Shown: piece by piece, positions 45,417-53,470 of the stretch
How the letters are laid out: every line of letters starts with the position of its first letter
How positions within the stretch are numbered: the first letter of the stretch is position 1
Source of the DNA: Phycisphaerales bacterium AB-hyl4
Lineage (GTDB): Bacteria; Planctomycetota; Phycisphaerae; Phycisphaerales; Phycisphaeraceae
Assembly: GCA_041821185.1 (NCBI GenBank)
Contig: JBGUBD010000014.1
Location: forward strand, 26,339 to 90,338
Length of the DNA stretch: 64,000 bases
Direction: 5' to 3'
Notes under the pieces: model-generated
Database searches by the model: none
Told to the model about the DNA's origin: nothing
What the model saw: only the letters and a program-made list of their open reading frames with translations
Translations under genes and position numbers: made by a program

Positions 45417-45804
45417 ATGAGCATGATTCTCGCCATTGACCTGGGCAAGTTCAAGAGTGTGGCCTGCAAATACCAGACCGCCACCGGTGAGCACACATTT
45501 CAGACGCTTCCAACTTCGCCCACAGCACTGCACGATCTGATCGTCGACATTCAGCCGACCCGCGTGGTGATCGAGATCGGCTCCGCAGCGGGCTGGATCA
45601 AGGATCTATGCGAAGCACTAAACGTGTCGATCGAGGTGGCCAATCCCAATCACGAGGCGTGGCGATGGAAGAACATCAAGCGCAAGACGGACAAGGACGA
45701 TGCCTTGAAGCTGGCGCAGCTCTCGGTCATGGGTCAACTGCCCACGGTGACGTTGCCGAGCAAGAACGTGCGGCAGTGGCGCAGCTTCATCGCCTATCGT
45801 CGTT
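45417..45804 (+). pseudogene. IS110-family transposase, N-terminal fragment
   Basis: Starts with AAGGAGA upstream of the ATG. MSMILAIDLGKFKSVACKYQ is the DEDD first motif, then VVIEIGSAAGWIKDLCEALN, VANPNHEAW, RKTDKDDALKLAQLSVMGQL and VRQWRSFIAYRR. It breaks at the 97-bp repeat; the rest of the DEDD domain and the Transposase_20 domain with its Ser are gone. Confidence 0.88.
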
Positions 45805-45889
45805 CGCAGCATTCCCCGCATGAGTTTCATTCGATAGCACATGTCTTGGCATCGATCTGGAAAAGTTGGTCGGATCGCTCCCGCGGTTG
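45793..45889. repeat. 97-bp repeat, copy 2
   Basis: Direct repeat of 25235-25331 with one mismatch. Here the first 15 bases are still in frame with the IS110 transposase, so the repeat contains the breakpoint between the IS110 fragment and unknown sequence. Confidence 0.9.
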
Positions 45890-45925
45890 CACAAAGCACT
45901 CCCATCGCCGCGGCGCTGTCCCTTT

Positions 45926-45972
45926 CCGCACTGCGCATAACGTGGGCACGCCTTCCGTTGTGCGCAGTGCGG
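45926..45972. repeat. Large hairpin between the repeat and the PEP-CTERM gene
   Basis: 17-bp arms with a single mismatch (45926-45942 and 45956-45972) around a 13-base loop. It lies 54 bp past the stop of the minus-strand PEP-CTERM gene and could stop transcription or protect the mRNA end, but no T-run follows, so a palindromic repeat unit is also possible. Confidence 0.6.
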
Positions 45973-46025
45973 TCAGGCCGATGGAAACGGTTTCTTATTT
46001 CAATGGTCGCCCGCGACCTGCAGTC

Positions 46026-46937
46026 TCAGTTGGCGGATGGCGTCCCGCGACGTTTGATGAACATTAACGCGCCCAGCCCGACCAACCCCACCATTCCAGG
46101 TTCGGGGATCGGTGTGACCGAGCCATAGGTTGTTCCGATCCGCAGTTCATCTACGTTGAAGACACTGCTGCCGTAGTTCTGACGGGCATGCCAGAAATAC
46201 ACCGCGTCGAACGTATGATCGCCGGTCAGATCCTCGATAGCCGCATCGGCGGTTGAGGTATCAGGCGCTTCGTTGAGCTTCGGATTCAGCCAGAGGTAAG
46301 CGTTCGTTACGCCTTCCGTGTCTTGCGGATCGGGAAACTCGAACATGAGCAACACGAACGCAGGCGTGTCCCATGAGACATTGGTGTTCGAGGCCACACT
46401 GTCTCGTGCCGAGCGCAACGACCAGACGCCATCAAATCCGCCGATACGGAACGTGACGTTGCCGGCGCTGGTCGGGTTGCCGAAGCCAAGGTCCAGAATG
46501 GTGTTGCTCACCGATCCCGTCGGATCAGCCAGATAGCTTAACCAGAGTTGGCCACCGTCCGCGCCGAGGTTGGGGGAGGCATCCGTCGGCGTGGCGTATC
46601 GCACTGCTCGCCCATGCGTCGAAGCATTCGTCGCGGAGATCACCGCCCGGTTGCCCGAAGTCACCAGTTCATTGCCATCACCGTCGGTGTAAGACATAGA
46701 TGCCTCACCCACCGTCGCGGTGTTGTACGCCCAGCCGCGTCTGGACGACGAAGACCCATCCCCCTCCACCGGCCAACCGACCCCTCCATCCTGCCCTTGA
46801 AGTAACTCCTCGGCCGAGTAGTCAAACCCCTCGTAGAGCAACAACTCAGCCTCCGCGCTCGACGACATGCCCAGCACGCCAACGAGTATGCCGGTCATGA
46901 CTACTTTGCCGCTTCGGATTGTTCGATGCCTTCTCAT
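46026..46937 (-). CDS. PEP-CTERM surface protein (cassette B)
   Basis: 303 residues; ATG at 46937 with AGGAG nine bases upstream. Signal peptide (VVMTGILVGVLGMSSSAEA), then a beta-rich lectin-like body (LLLYEGFDYSAEELLQGQDG, LWLSYLADPTG, FDAVYFWHARQ, VFNVDELRIGTTYGSV). It ends with IPEPGMVGLVGLGALMFIKR and a basic tail: the PEP-CTERM signal recognised by an exosortase, which attaches the protein to the cell surface. Follows the DUF4838 gene in cassette B. Probably binds the cassette's glycan (inference). Confidence 0.85.
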   Translation of the reverse strand: MRRHRTIRSGKVVMTGILVGVLGMSSSAEAELLLYEGFDYSAEELLQGQDGGVGWPVEGDGSSSSRRGWAYNTATVGEASMSYTDGDGNELVTSGNRAVISATNASTHGRAVRYATPTDASPNLGADGGQLWLSYLADPTGSVSNTILDLGFGNPTSAGNVTFRIGGFDGVWSLRSARDSVASNTNVSWDTPAFVLLMFEFPDPQDTEGVTNAYLWLNPKLNEAPDTSTADAAIEDLTGDHTFDAVYFWHARQNYGSSVFNVDELRIGTTYGSVTPIPEPGMVGLVGLGALMFIKRRGTPSAN

Positions 46938-47100
46938 TGTGTGTTTCTCCTCTGTTAAAGACAAATATGATGATCGACTCGTTCCAGACCAATCCCGCTG
47001 CCAATCCCCCGCCTTAAAAAAAGCCGTCCGTGACGCCGATGCGTTCCAGAATCCTGGTCCGCGTCGGGCCCGTGCCACATCCAGGAACTCCCATGCAGTC

Positions 47101-49575
47101 TTACCGATAGGCATCCTCGCCCGGCACCATGCTGTACCACCCGTCTTCCACACCGATATTGTCCGGGTCCTTGCGGAACTCCCATGATTGTGCAAACTCA
47201 ATGCGCCCACCGTCCTGGTAGACCTCCACCGGTTTGTGAATGCCGGCGTTGCCGTCGGAGGCGTGCATACGCACAATCAACAGGTTTTCGCCATCCACAA
47301 GGTCCTCGGGTTCGACCGTGATGACGAAGGGCACGTTCCACAGTTCGACCGCTGGCCGCCCTTCCGATTCCGCCGTATGTTCGCCCACGAGTTTGCCGTT
47401 CACGTAAACCCAAGCCTGCTCGTCTACCGCGCCAAAACGAATCTCCACCGGACGATCGAGCCGGTGACCAGGAATACTGAATGTATTGCGATACCAACCA
47501 TGCCCGAGGTATGGGCCGACGTCCGTGTGTGCGAGAAACGCCGGGACCTGCACAGCTTCGTACTCGTCGAAACGCGGGCGATCCTGCACAATGTCCTGGC
47601 CGCTGGTCAATTGATCGATCTGCGCGCCGTACTGCCGCCGTTCAATACGGACGGCACTGAGATAGTTCGAAATGAAGTCACCTTCATGCGCACGTCGAAA
47701 GGACACCAGGTCATGGATAGCCTGTTGTGCCGCCGGTGCATGGCCTGGGTCGTTAATGTAGCCTTGAATCGCATCCACCATTTGAACCGCCAGCTTGGCA
47801 TGCATCAGGCCAGTCTGGAGGAACTCAACACGTTGCGCATACTCAGGCAATGAGTCGGTCACGGCCTCGCGCAACGCCCGGTCCAGCAATCGCTCGGCGT
47901 GGGCGAAAATTTCCTCAGAATACTGTTGGGACGCCGTCGCCGGACTGCTCCACATGTTGTTCCATCGCCCCTCGGAGAGCAGACGATGGTTGTGCTGCTC
48001 CCAGAAGTCGAAGTACGTTTCCACATGCTTCGCCGCGGGCCCGAACGCGCTGTAGTACTCGCGCTTGATCTCGTTGATTGAAAGCTCCGGCTTCAAGTAC
48101 AAGCGTGCGTACATGTAATGTTCAGGCCCTCGCGTCGCAAACTGGCCACGATAGGACATACACACCGTCGTCATGCCATGCTCATATGCAAACTTGAAAA
48201 ACTCGCCGCCCTGTCGCGTACTGATATGTGGCATGACATATCCGCCCAACTCCCAGTTCGGTCGATAGCCGAGTTTCGCGCCGGTGGCTTTCCATCCCAG
48301 CCATTGTCGCTTCATCCACGCCAGACGCTGCGGGTCGGTCGGGAACCAGATCGTAGAGCCTTGCCCCCATGGACAGAACTCGAGATACACATTCTGGTCC
48401 AACTGAATATCAACACTGGGGGCCGGAAAGTAGCCCATGTAGATGTAGGCAATGATCTCAACATTCGGATTACTATCCTTCGCAAGTTCGTAGACGGCGT
48501 TGTAGAACCGCGCATATCGGTTCGACACAATCCGACCGGTCATGAATGCATCATTGGGGTGCGGCTCGTCCCATGCTAAGCAGTTCTCACATTGACAGGT
48601 GGCGTAATGATCCTTGGCCCCCAGACGCAGCACATCACCGCCGTCCCATATTTCGTCGACGATGAATCGGTGGAGGTCAGGATTCGACATGCACGGGTCT
48701 ACACGCATGGAGTTCGGGCTGTAGTGCCCCCTCCGTCCTGATTCATCCATCATGAAAAATTCGGGATGTTCCTTGCCATACTCCTGCCACCAGGTTTTCA
48801 TATTGTGACTCACCCGCCCGTGCACAACGTATTGTTCGCGGTTCAGACGAGTGCCCATCCGGTGCCGGCGAAGGAATATTGCCGTCTCTTTTGCAAATTC
48901 CTCCAACCCTTCATCGGAGAATGCGAGCTGCTTGTTCTCAGGCCTGTAGCGACGAATCGCACCTTCTATCGACTGACGCCAACGCATTCGGCGAAACTCT
49001 ATGGCTGGCTGAATCACTTCGTCCAAATCATCAATCGACAGCGCATCCAATCGTGGAACATACGTCCCCAATGCGCCAGGCCAAAGCCAACGCACCCCCA
49101 CATACCGCTCAAGCAACTCATAGACACCAAACAACGTGCCGCTGTATTGGTTCTGCTCATGAAGCGGGTCGGCCTCGGCATCTTCACGCCCTACTACGTA
49201 TATATCGTTATCTATGGTTTGCAGAAGCGACGCCTCCAATGGCAGTTCGTCAATTGCAATACCTACCTTTCGAGCCGCGTGCGTGTCGCCGACATAGACG
49301 CGGACTGAGAACTGAGACAAGTCCGCCGCCTCTGTATGGATAGCCAGGCGGGCACCAGTAGCTTTCTCCACATGATGAACAAATTCTTCGGCGGCGTAGG
49401 CGGCCGTCAGGCTCGGCGACTCGGCAATAACCACAACTGCCGCCGTCTCCCCTTGATTAACAATCGTCACACTTGCCATCGACCTATTTGCGCCGCACGC
49501 AAGGACTCCCGCCAGCACCAGGCACTGAAGAACCGCGACGCCAGGGACGGAATGAAAAAGCCAGTTAAGGTACAT
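47101..49575 (-). CDS. Exported DUF4838 glycan-active protein (cassette B)
   Basis: 824 residues from the ATG at 49575 (GCAGGA upstream); a TTG at 49596 is less likely. Export signal WLFHSVPGVAVLQCLVLAGV near residues 5-25. Domain order as in the cassette A protein: accessory domain (AAYAAEEFVHHVEKATGARL), DUF4838 core (YSGTLFGVYELLERYVGVRW, LWPGALGTYVPR, YGKEHPEFFMMDESGRR, MSNPDLHRFIVDEIWDG, CQCENCLAWDEPHPNDAF) and C-terminal jelly-roll (PVEIRFGAVDEQAWVYVNGK, NLLIVRMHASDG). Clearly a duplicate of 29013-31598 that has diverged. Predicted secreted glycoside hydrolase. Confidence 0.85.
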   Translation of the reverse strand: MYLNWLFHSVPGVAVLQCLVLAGVLACGANRSMASVTIVNQGETAAVVVIAESPSLTAAYAAEEFVHHVEKATGARLAIHTEAADLSQFSVRVYVGDTHAARKVGIAIDELPLEASLLQTIDNDIYVVGREDAEADPLHEQNQYSGTLFGVYELLERYVGVRWLWPGALGTYVPRLDALSIDDLDEVIQPAIEFRRMRWRQSIEGAIRRYRPENKQLAFSDEGLEEFAKETAIFLRRHRMGTRLNREQYVVHGRVSHNMKTWWQEYGKEHPEFFMMDESGRRGHYSPNSMRVDPCMSNPDLHRFIVDEIWDGGDVLRLGAKDHYATCQCENCLAWDEPHPNDAFMTGRIVSNRYARFYNAVYELAKDSNPNVEIIAYIYMGYFPAPSVDIQLDQNVYLEFCPWGQGSTIWFPTDPQRLAWMKRQWLGWKATGAKLGYRPNWELGGYVMPHISTRQGGEFFKFAYEHGMTTVCMSYRGQFATRGPEHYMYARLYLKPELSINEIKREYYSAFGPAAKHVETYFDFWEQHNHRLLSEGRWNNMWSSPATASQQYSEEIFAHAERLLDRALREAVTDSLPEYAQRVEFLQTGLMHAKLAVQMVDAIQGYINDPGHAPAAQQAIHDLVSFRRAHEGDFISNYLSAVRIERRQYGAQIDQLTSGQDIVQDRPRFDEYEAVQVPAFLAHTDVGPYLGHGWYRNTFSIPGHRLDRPVEIRFGAVDEQAWVYVNGKLVGEHTAESEGRPAVELWNVPFVITVEPEDLVDGENLLIVRMHASDGNAGIHKPVEVYQDGGRIEFAQSWEFRKDPDNIGVEDGWYSMVPGEDAYR

Positions 49576-49723
49576 AACGATCCTGCTCCGGTACAAACGA
49601 TCTGTTCAGTAATCCACGATTCCTTCGGACCACACCTCATTGGCTCGGCGATTCGCAGAACATTCAACACACAATTGAGCCGCACATGTGACGTCCGCTT
49701 GCGGCTTTGCTTGAAACAAAACG

Positions 49724-50467
49724 TTAATCGATCTGATAGAACCAATCCGAAGGTGTGCCATCCGCAAGTCGGCCGCGGCCACCAAGATGGGCATATTGAA
49801 CATCAGACCCCTCGTATTCGACCGCTTCGCCAATCCTTCTGGGGCGGGCTCGTTCGACGTGGCCGTCATGGAACAGGAGATTCACTGTGTTGCCGTGCCG
49901 AAGATGCGCCGTACCGTTGTTGTTTTGTACCCAGAGACTCCACATCGCGAATTGTCTCTCTGTGACGCCGTGATAGGTATCCGTCAGCAAGGGAAAGTTT
50001 GACGGTGATTGAACTCGTCGCATGGCAAGCACTTGCATTCTCGTACCATCGCCGACGGGAACCAGTTCGGCGAACGGATCCTGAGCAGCGGGAAACATTC
50101 GAATGCCGAATACTTCTTCATGGGCGGTTTCGCGGTCGACATTCTCGTCCCATCGGAACGGATCGTGCGATGGGCAAATAAGTGCATTCAGGTCCTGCGC
50201 GGTGTAACCTTGATCAGCCCATACCAGGGAGTAAAAGTGTGTGAAACTGCCACCGGGATCGTAGTGTCTGGCGAGCAAATATTCACTGTTGTCATCCTGA
50301 TACATGGCGGCGGCAAGACCAGCCTGCCGCTGAAGACTGCCACAGGCGATGGCCCGCGCAGTTTCGCGGGCTGCACTGAGCGCGGGCAGCAGAATCGCGA
50401 CAAGCAATGCGATAATCGAAATCACCACAAGAAGTTCAATTAAGGTAAATGCTTTGGTGCCTATCAT
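49724..50467 (-). CDS. Pseudopilin with H-X9-DG motif (cassette B)
   Basis: 247 residues. [20 protein letters not shown] is a prepilin signal in which the usual Gly before Phe is Ala. [20 protein letters not shown] follows, and [12 protein letters not shown] near the end fits H-X9-DG. Sits between LacI B and the DUF4838 gene, the same place as in cassette A. Confidence 0.9.
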   Translation of the reverse strand: MIGTKAFTLIELLVVISIIALLVAILLPALSAARETARAIACGSLQRQAGLAAAMYQDDNSEYLLARHYDPGGSFTHFYSLVWADQGYTAQDLNALICPSHDPFRWDENVDRETAHEEVFGIRMFPAAQDPFAELVPVGDGTRMQVLAMRRVQSPSNFPLLTDTYHGVTERQFAMWSLWVQNNNGTAHLRHGNTVNLLFHDGHVERARPRRIGEAVEYEGSDVQYAHLGGRGRLADGTPSDWFYQID

Positions 50468-50540
50468 GATAATACTCTTCTTCGTTGGCGTTTCCGTGCA
50501 TGCGGGTTCCGCCCAGCACTATGACGCCGAGATGTTTACG

Positions 50541-51674
50541 CTACATGAAAGTACGACTTGATCCCGCTGAATCAGGTTTCCAATTGGCACGACCCCGTCT
50601 TGCCGGATCTGAAGAAGCCCGAACAACCAGCTCCGGCAACAAGAGTCGATTTTCCAGCGACGTCTTCTTTTGGCCTGATTTCAACTGATCGATCAGCATT
50701 TCGACTGCGATGCGACCAATGCCTGCGGGCTGGCAAACCGTTGACAATGGAACCGCAAGGTGAGCCGCAAACGCCTGACCGTCGAAACCGATCACAGCCA
50801 CATCCTCCGGGACGCGCACACCAGCATGCGTCAGGACATCCATCGCTGTTAGCGCCACCTGATCAGATGTCGCCACCACGCCGTCGACGAACTCCCCCGA
50901 CTCCAGCAACGCGTTCGCGGCACGCCGGCCGAACTCATAGCCGCTGTCCACTTCGTCCCGAAAAAACAGATGCTCCTCCCGCGACGAACCACACTCCTCC
51001 AACGCCATCGTGAACCCGTCCATCTTTTGCGCCGCGGGATCCGCCTGACTGCCCATGCCCCCCGGCATGAAAAACGCCAATCGACGGCACCCCGCATCCT
51101 CCATCAGGTGCTTGACCTGAAGATACGCGCCCCGAACGCGATCCACCGCTACGTTCGGGACATGAACCACGTTGGCGGCGTCTATCGTTACCGCCGGCAG
51201 GCCCGTCGACAACAACCACTGTATTTGTTCTTCGACCTCATGGCTGGGCATTAAGATGACGCCTGCCACTTGGTAGCTCAGATAATCCGCCAGAAGCGAC
51301 TGGATCTCGTCACGCCCCCGGCCATGATGGTTGCGGATGAGCACCTGGTATCCCGAGGCGATGACATGACGCTCTACCTCCGCGAGTTTCGCCATGGGAA
51401 TCGGGTGCATGTCGAGCGAGTGAAACGCCAGACCGATCAGGTTGGATTCCTGCGACCTCAGCGATCGCGCGATCTGATTCGGTCGATACTCCACCTTCTT
51501 AGCCGCAGAAAAGACCCGGGCCCGGGTTACTTCCGAAGCCCAGGAAGTCTTCTCCCCCCGCAAGATCGCCGAAGCGGTACTCACTGCCACCCCCGCCTCA
51601 CGAGCCACGGTCGAAAGGGTCACGCGCTTCCGGCCCGTCTTGCTACGAGGTTGATCAGGTACGATTGAGGCCAT
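50541..51674 (-). CDS. LacI-family transcriptional regulator B
   Basis: 377 residues from the ATG at 51674; an upstream start at 51719 overlaps the operator. HTH VTLSTVAREAGVAVSTASAI with hinge YRPNQIARSLRSQESNLIG, sensor domain HVIASGYQVLIRNHHGRGRD, VAGVILMPSHEVEEQIQWLL, DGVVATSDQVALTAMDVLTH, VAVIGFDGQAFAAHLAVPLS. Heads cassette B. Two near-palindromic sites upstream point to autoregulation with DNA looping. Confidence 0.92.
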   Translation of the reverse strand: MASIVPDQPRSKTGRKRVTLSTVAREAGVAVSTASAILRGEKTSWASEVTRARVFSAAKKVEYRPNQIARSLRSQESNLIGLAFHSLDMHPIPMAKLAEVERHVIASGYQVLIRNHHGRGRDEIQSLLADYLSYQVAGVILMPSHEVEEQIQWLLSTGLPAVTIDAANVVHVPNVAVDRVRGAYLQVKHLMEDAGCRRLAFFMPGGMGSQADPAAQKMDGFTMALEECGSSREEHLFFRDEVDSGYEFGRRAANALLESGEFVDGVVATSDQVALTAMDVLTHAGVRVPEDVAVIGFDGQAFAAHLAVPLSTVCQPAGIGRIAVEMLIDQLKSGQKKTSLENRLLLPELVVRASSDPARRGRANWKPDSAGSSRTFM

Positions 51675-51719
51675 AAAAAGAGCCTGAACAAGGTTTGGTA
51701 AGAGAATGACCACCGTCAT

Positions 51720-51735
51720 TAGACAACGTTATCTA
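51720..51735. promoter_or_regulatory. LacI-type operator O1 of regulator B
   Basis: TAGACAACGTTATCTA, a 16-bp palindrome with a central CG and one asymmetric pair, the classic LacI/GalR operator layout. It lies 45 bp upstream of the regulator's ATG. Confidence 0.75.
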
Positions 51736-51820
51736 CCTTCCGTCAAGTATAATCTTCAGAAAAGATGATTCAAGCCCATAGTGACACCCTTCACGGATCA
51801 AGGAGGTGTTTGATGCCCCG

Positions 51821-51836
51821 TAAATAACGTTGTCTA
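51821..51836. promoter_or_regulatory. LacI-type operator O2 of regulator B
   Basis: TAAATAACGTTGTCTA matches the reverse complement of O1 at 15 of 16 bases. The centres are 101 bp apart. Just to the left, AAGGAGGTG precedes an ATG at 51813 that opens only four codons (M-P-R-K) before TAA inside the operator, possibly the stump of a divergent gene lost when the IS5 element arrived. Confidence 0.7.
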
Positions 51837-52047
51837 ATCAATTCACCGGCTTAGCGGCGGCCGAGCCCGGCATTGGACGCGGTCCATAAACTCGCCACCC
51901 ACGCCCGATCGGCTTCGCCGGACGGGCGGCCGATGACCGGTCTGGTTCGGATCACTGCTGTTCTGGTGGTTAGCGTTCATACCCCTAGGTGCTACGGACA
52001 TTCCCCGCTGGTTCGCCTATGGTTTGATTTGGCCAGGGAGGGCCAGC
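51837..52047. other. Spacer between operator O2 and IS5 copy 2
   Basis: With the O1-O2 region this forms a 370-bp gene-free stretch from 51675. It probably includes the left end of the IS5 element, whose terminal repeat I could not pair. Confidence 0.35.
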
Positions 52048-52452
52048 ATGCGACGACGTCACGAACTCACGGATGAGCAGTGGGACCGCATTCAGAACCT
52101 GTTGCCGGGCAAGGCCGGCGATCCCGGCCGCACGACCGCCGACAACCGCCTGTTCGTCAACGCGGTGCTTTACGTCCTGAAAACCGGCATCCCCTGGGCG
52201 GATCTGCCCGAGCGGTTCGGCAGGCCCAACACCGTCTGGAAACGCTACGACCGCTGGTGCGCCCAAGGCGTGTGGGAACGCGTGGGCCGGGCGTTGGGCG
52301 AGACGGACCTGACGGGCGAGCAGGACGAGGTGCAGCTGGACGCCACCAGCGTCAAAGCGCATCCGACCGCGTCGACGGGACGCCGACGGCGAGGTGAAAA
52401 AAACACGACGCCGACGCCCGCCGCGGCCTCGGCCGATCGCGGGGCGGGCTGA
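52048..52452 (+). pseudogene. IS5-family transposase, truncated, with -1 frameshift site
   Basis: AGGGAGG upstream of the [62 protein letters not shown] and [12 protein letters not shown] (first catalytic Asp). At 52397-52404 the zero frame reads GAA AAA AAC, a canonical A_AAA_AAC slippery site; the -1 frame then gives [16 protein letters not shown], the conserved start of OrfB. The gene stops at unrelated sequence right after this, so no active enzyme is made. Confidence 0.85.
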
Positions 52453-53470
52453 CGCCGTACGCCCAGGACATCACCGCCCAGCACCAGGAACAGCAGGAAC
52501 GACCGGCCACCGCCGCAGACGACGCCCAGCGAGCCCTCGACGACCTCGCCGTGCTGATCGACGACCCCGCCCATGGCATCGGCCGGCAAGCCCTCGACAA
52601 GCTGGCGGACCGCCTGCTGTGGGCGGATCAAGACACCCCCGGCCAGGACGTCGCCGTGGTGCCCGCTGACCAGGTGGTGGTGGCGAGCCACCAACCCCGG
52701 GTTGTGAGCGTAGTAGTTGGTTGCTCAGCCAACAAACGAGAATTACATCCTCTACCATGCGTAATGGTTTCAGAGCGAGCGAACACTTCTGGCATGAATG
52801 TTGTAATGCCCTGGCAGGAAGGGTGTTGCGGTTAACAACACGCTCCCGTGCGTTCCAGGATCCGCTGAAGTAGTGGTCGATGTTTAGGTTGCCAACCTGA
52901 AGGTTGATCTCGCACACCTCTTCAGTTTTCGATGTTCGTACTTGGGGGGAGGGGTTGCAATGGGTTCTTAAGCAGCCTGCCGGATTCGCCCCACGCTGCG
53001 TGGCGTAGCGTGTTCCGGAGTACGTCACGAGCCTCCGCTACTTTACCGATCACAGCAGCCTCGGCACCCGCCTCATCGGTAGGGTACTGATGCGTAGGAT
53101 CGGCATGTTCACAGGTCAGCCCGAGCCTGTGAATGGGCCGAAAATCGGCACGAGTAGCTTTCCACCCCACACGAAGCGTGGAGGGGGCGGTAGGACGTGT
53201 GCCTGGACCGACTCAAGTAGCCCGGGACGCAACCGCGTGCAAGTGGACTGGTCTATCGTGGCCGGACTGTGGACCACCGGTCTCGTTATTATATAATCGC
53301 TGGTCAGCGAAAAGAGCGGAAGCCCCGTGGACACCTCAAGCCCGGAGATTACGCGACCAGTCGCCACAGTGTGTGACTCAAAACAGCACTTGCACCGCCA
53401 GTGGTGGTTTAGCGGCAATTAGCCTTGATGCTGTTGTGCATCCCCGACCTTCCACTGCACGGGAGAAAAT
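52453..53470. other. One-kilobase gap without a convincing gene
   Basis: The first 280 bases keep an open high-GC frame (LDDLAVLIDDPAHGIGRQAL, DKLADRLLWADQDTPGQDV), a fragment of an unidentified gene. The rest has no long frame, no tRNA and no repeats that I can see; stop codons are frequent and composition is mixed. The ribosome site GGGAGAAAAT of the next gene is at the right end. Confidence 0.45.
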
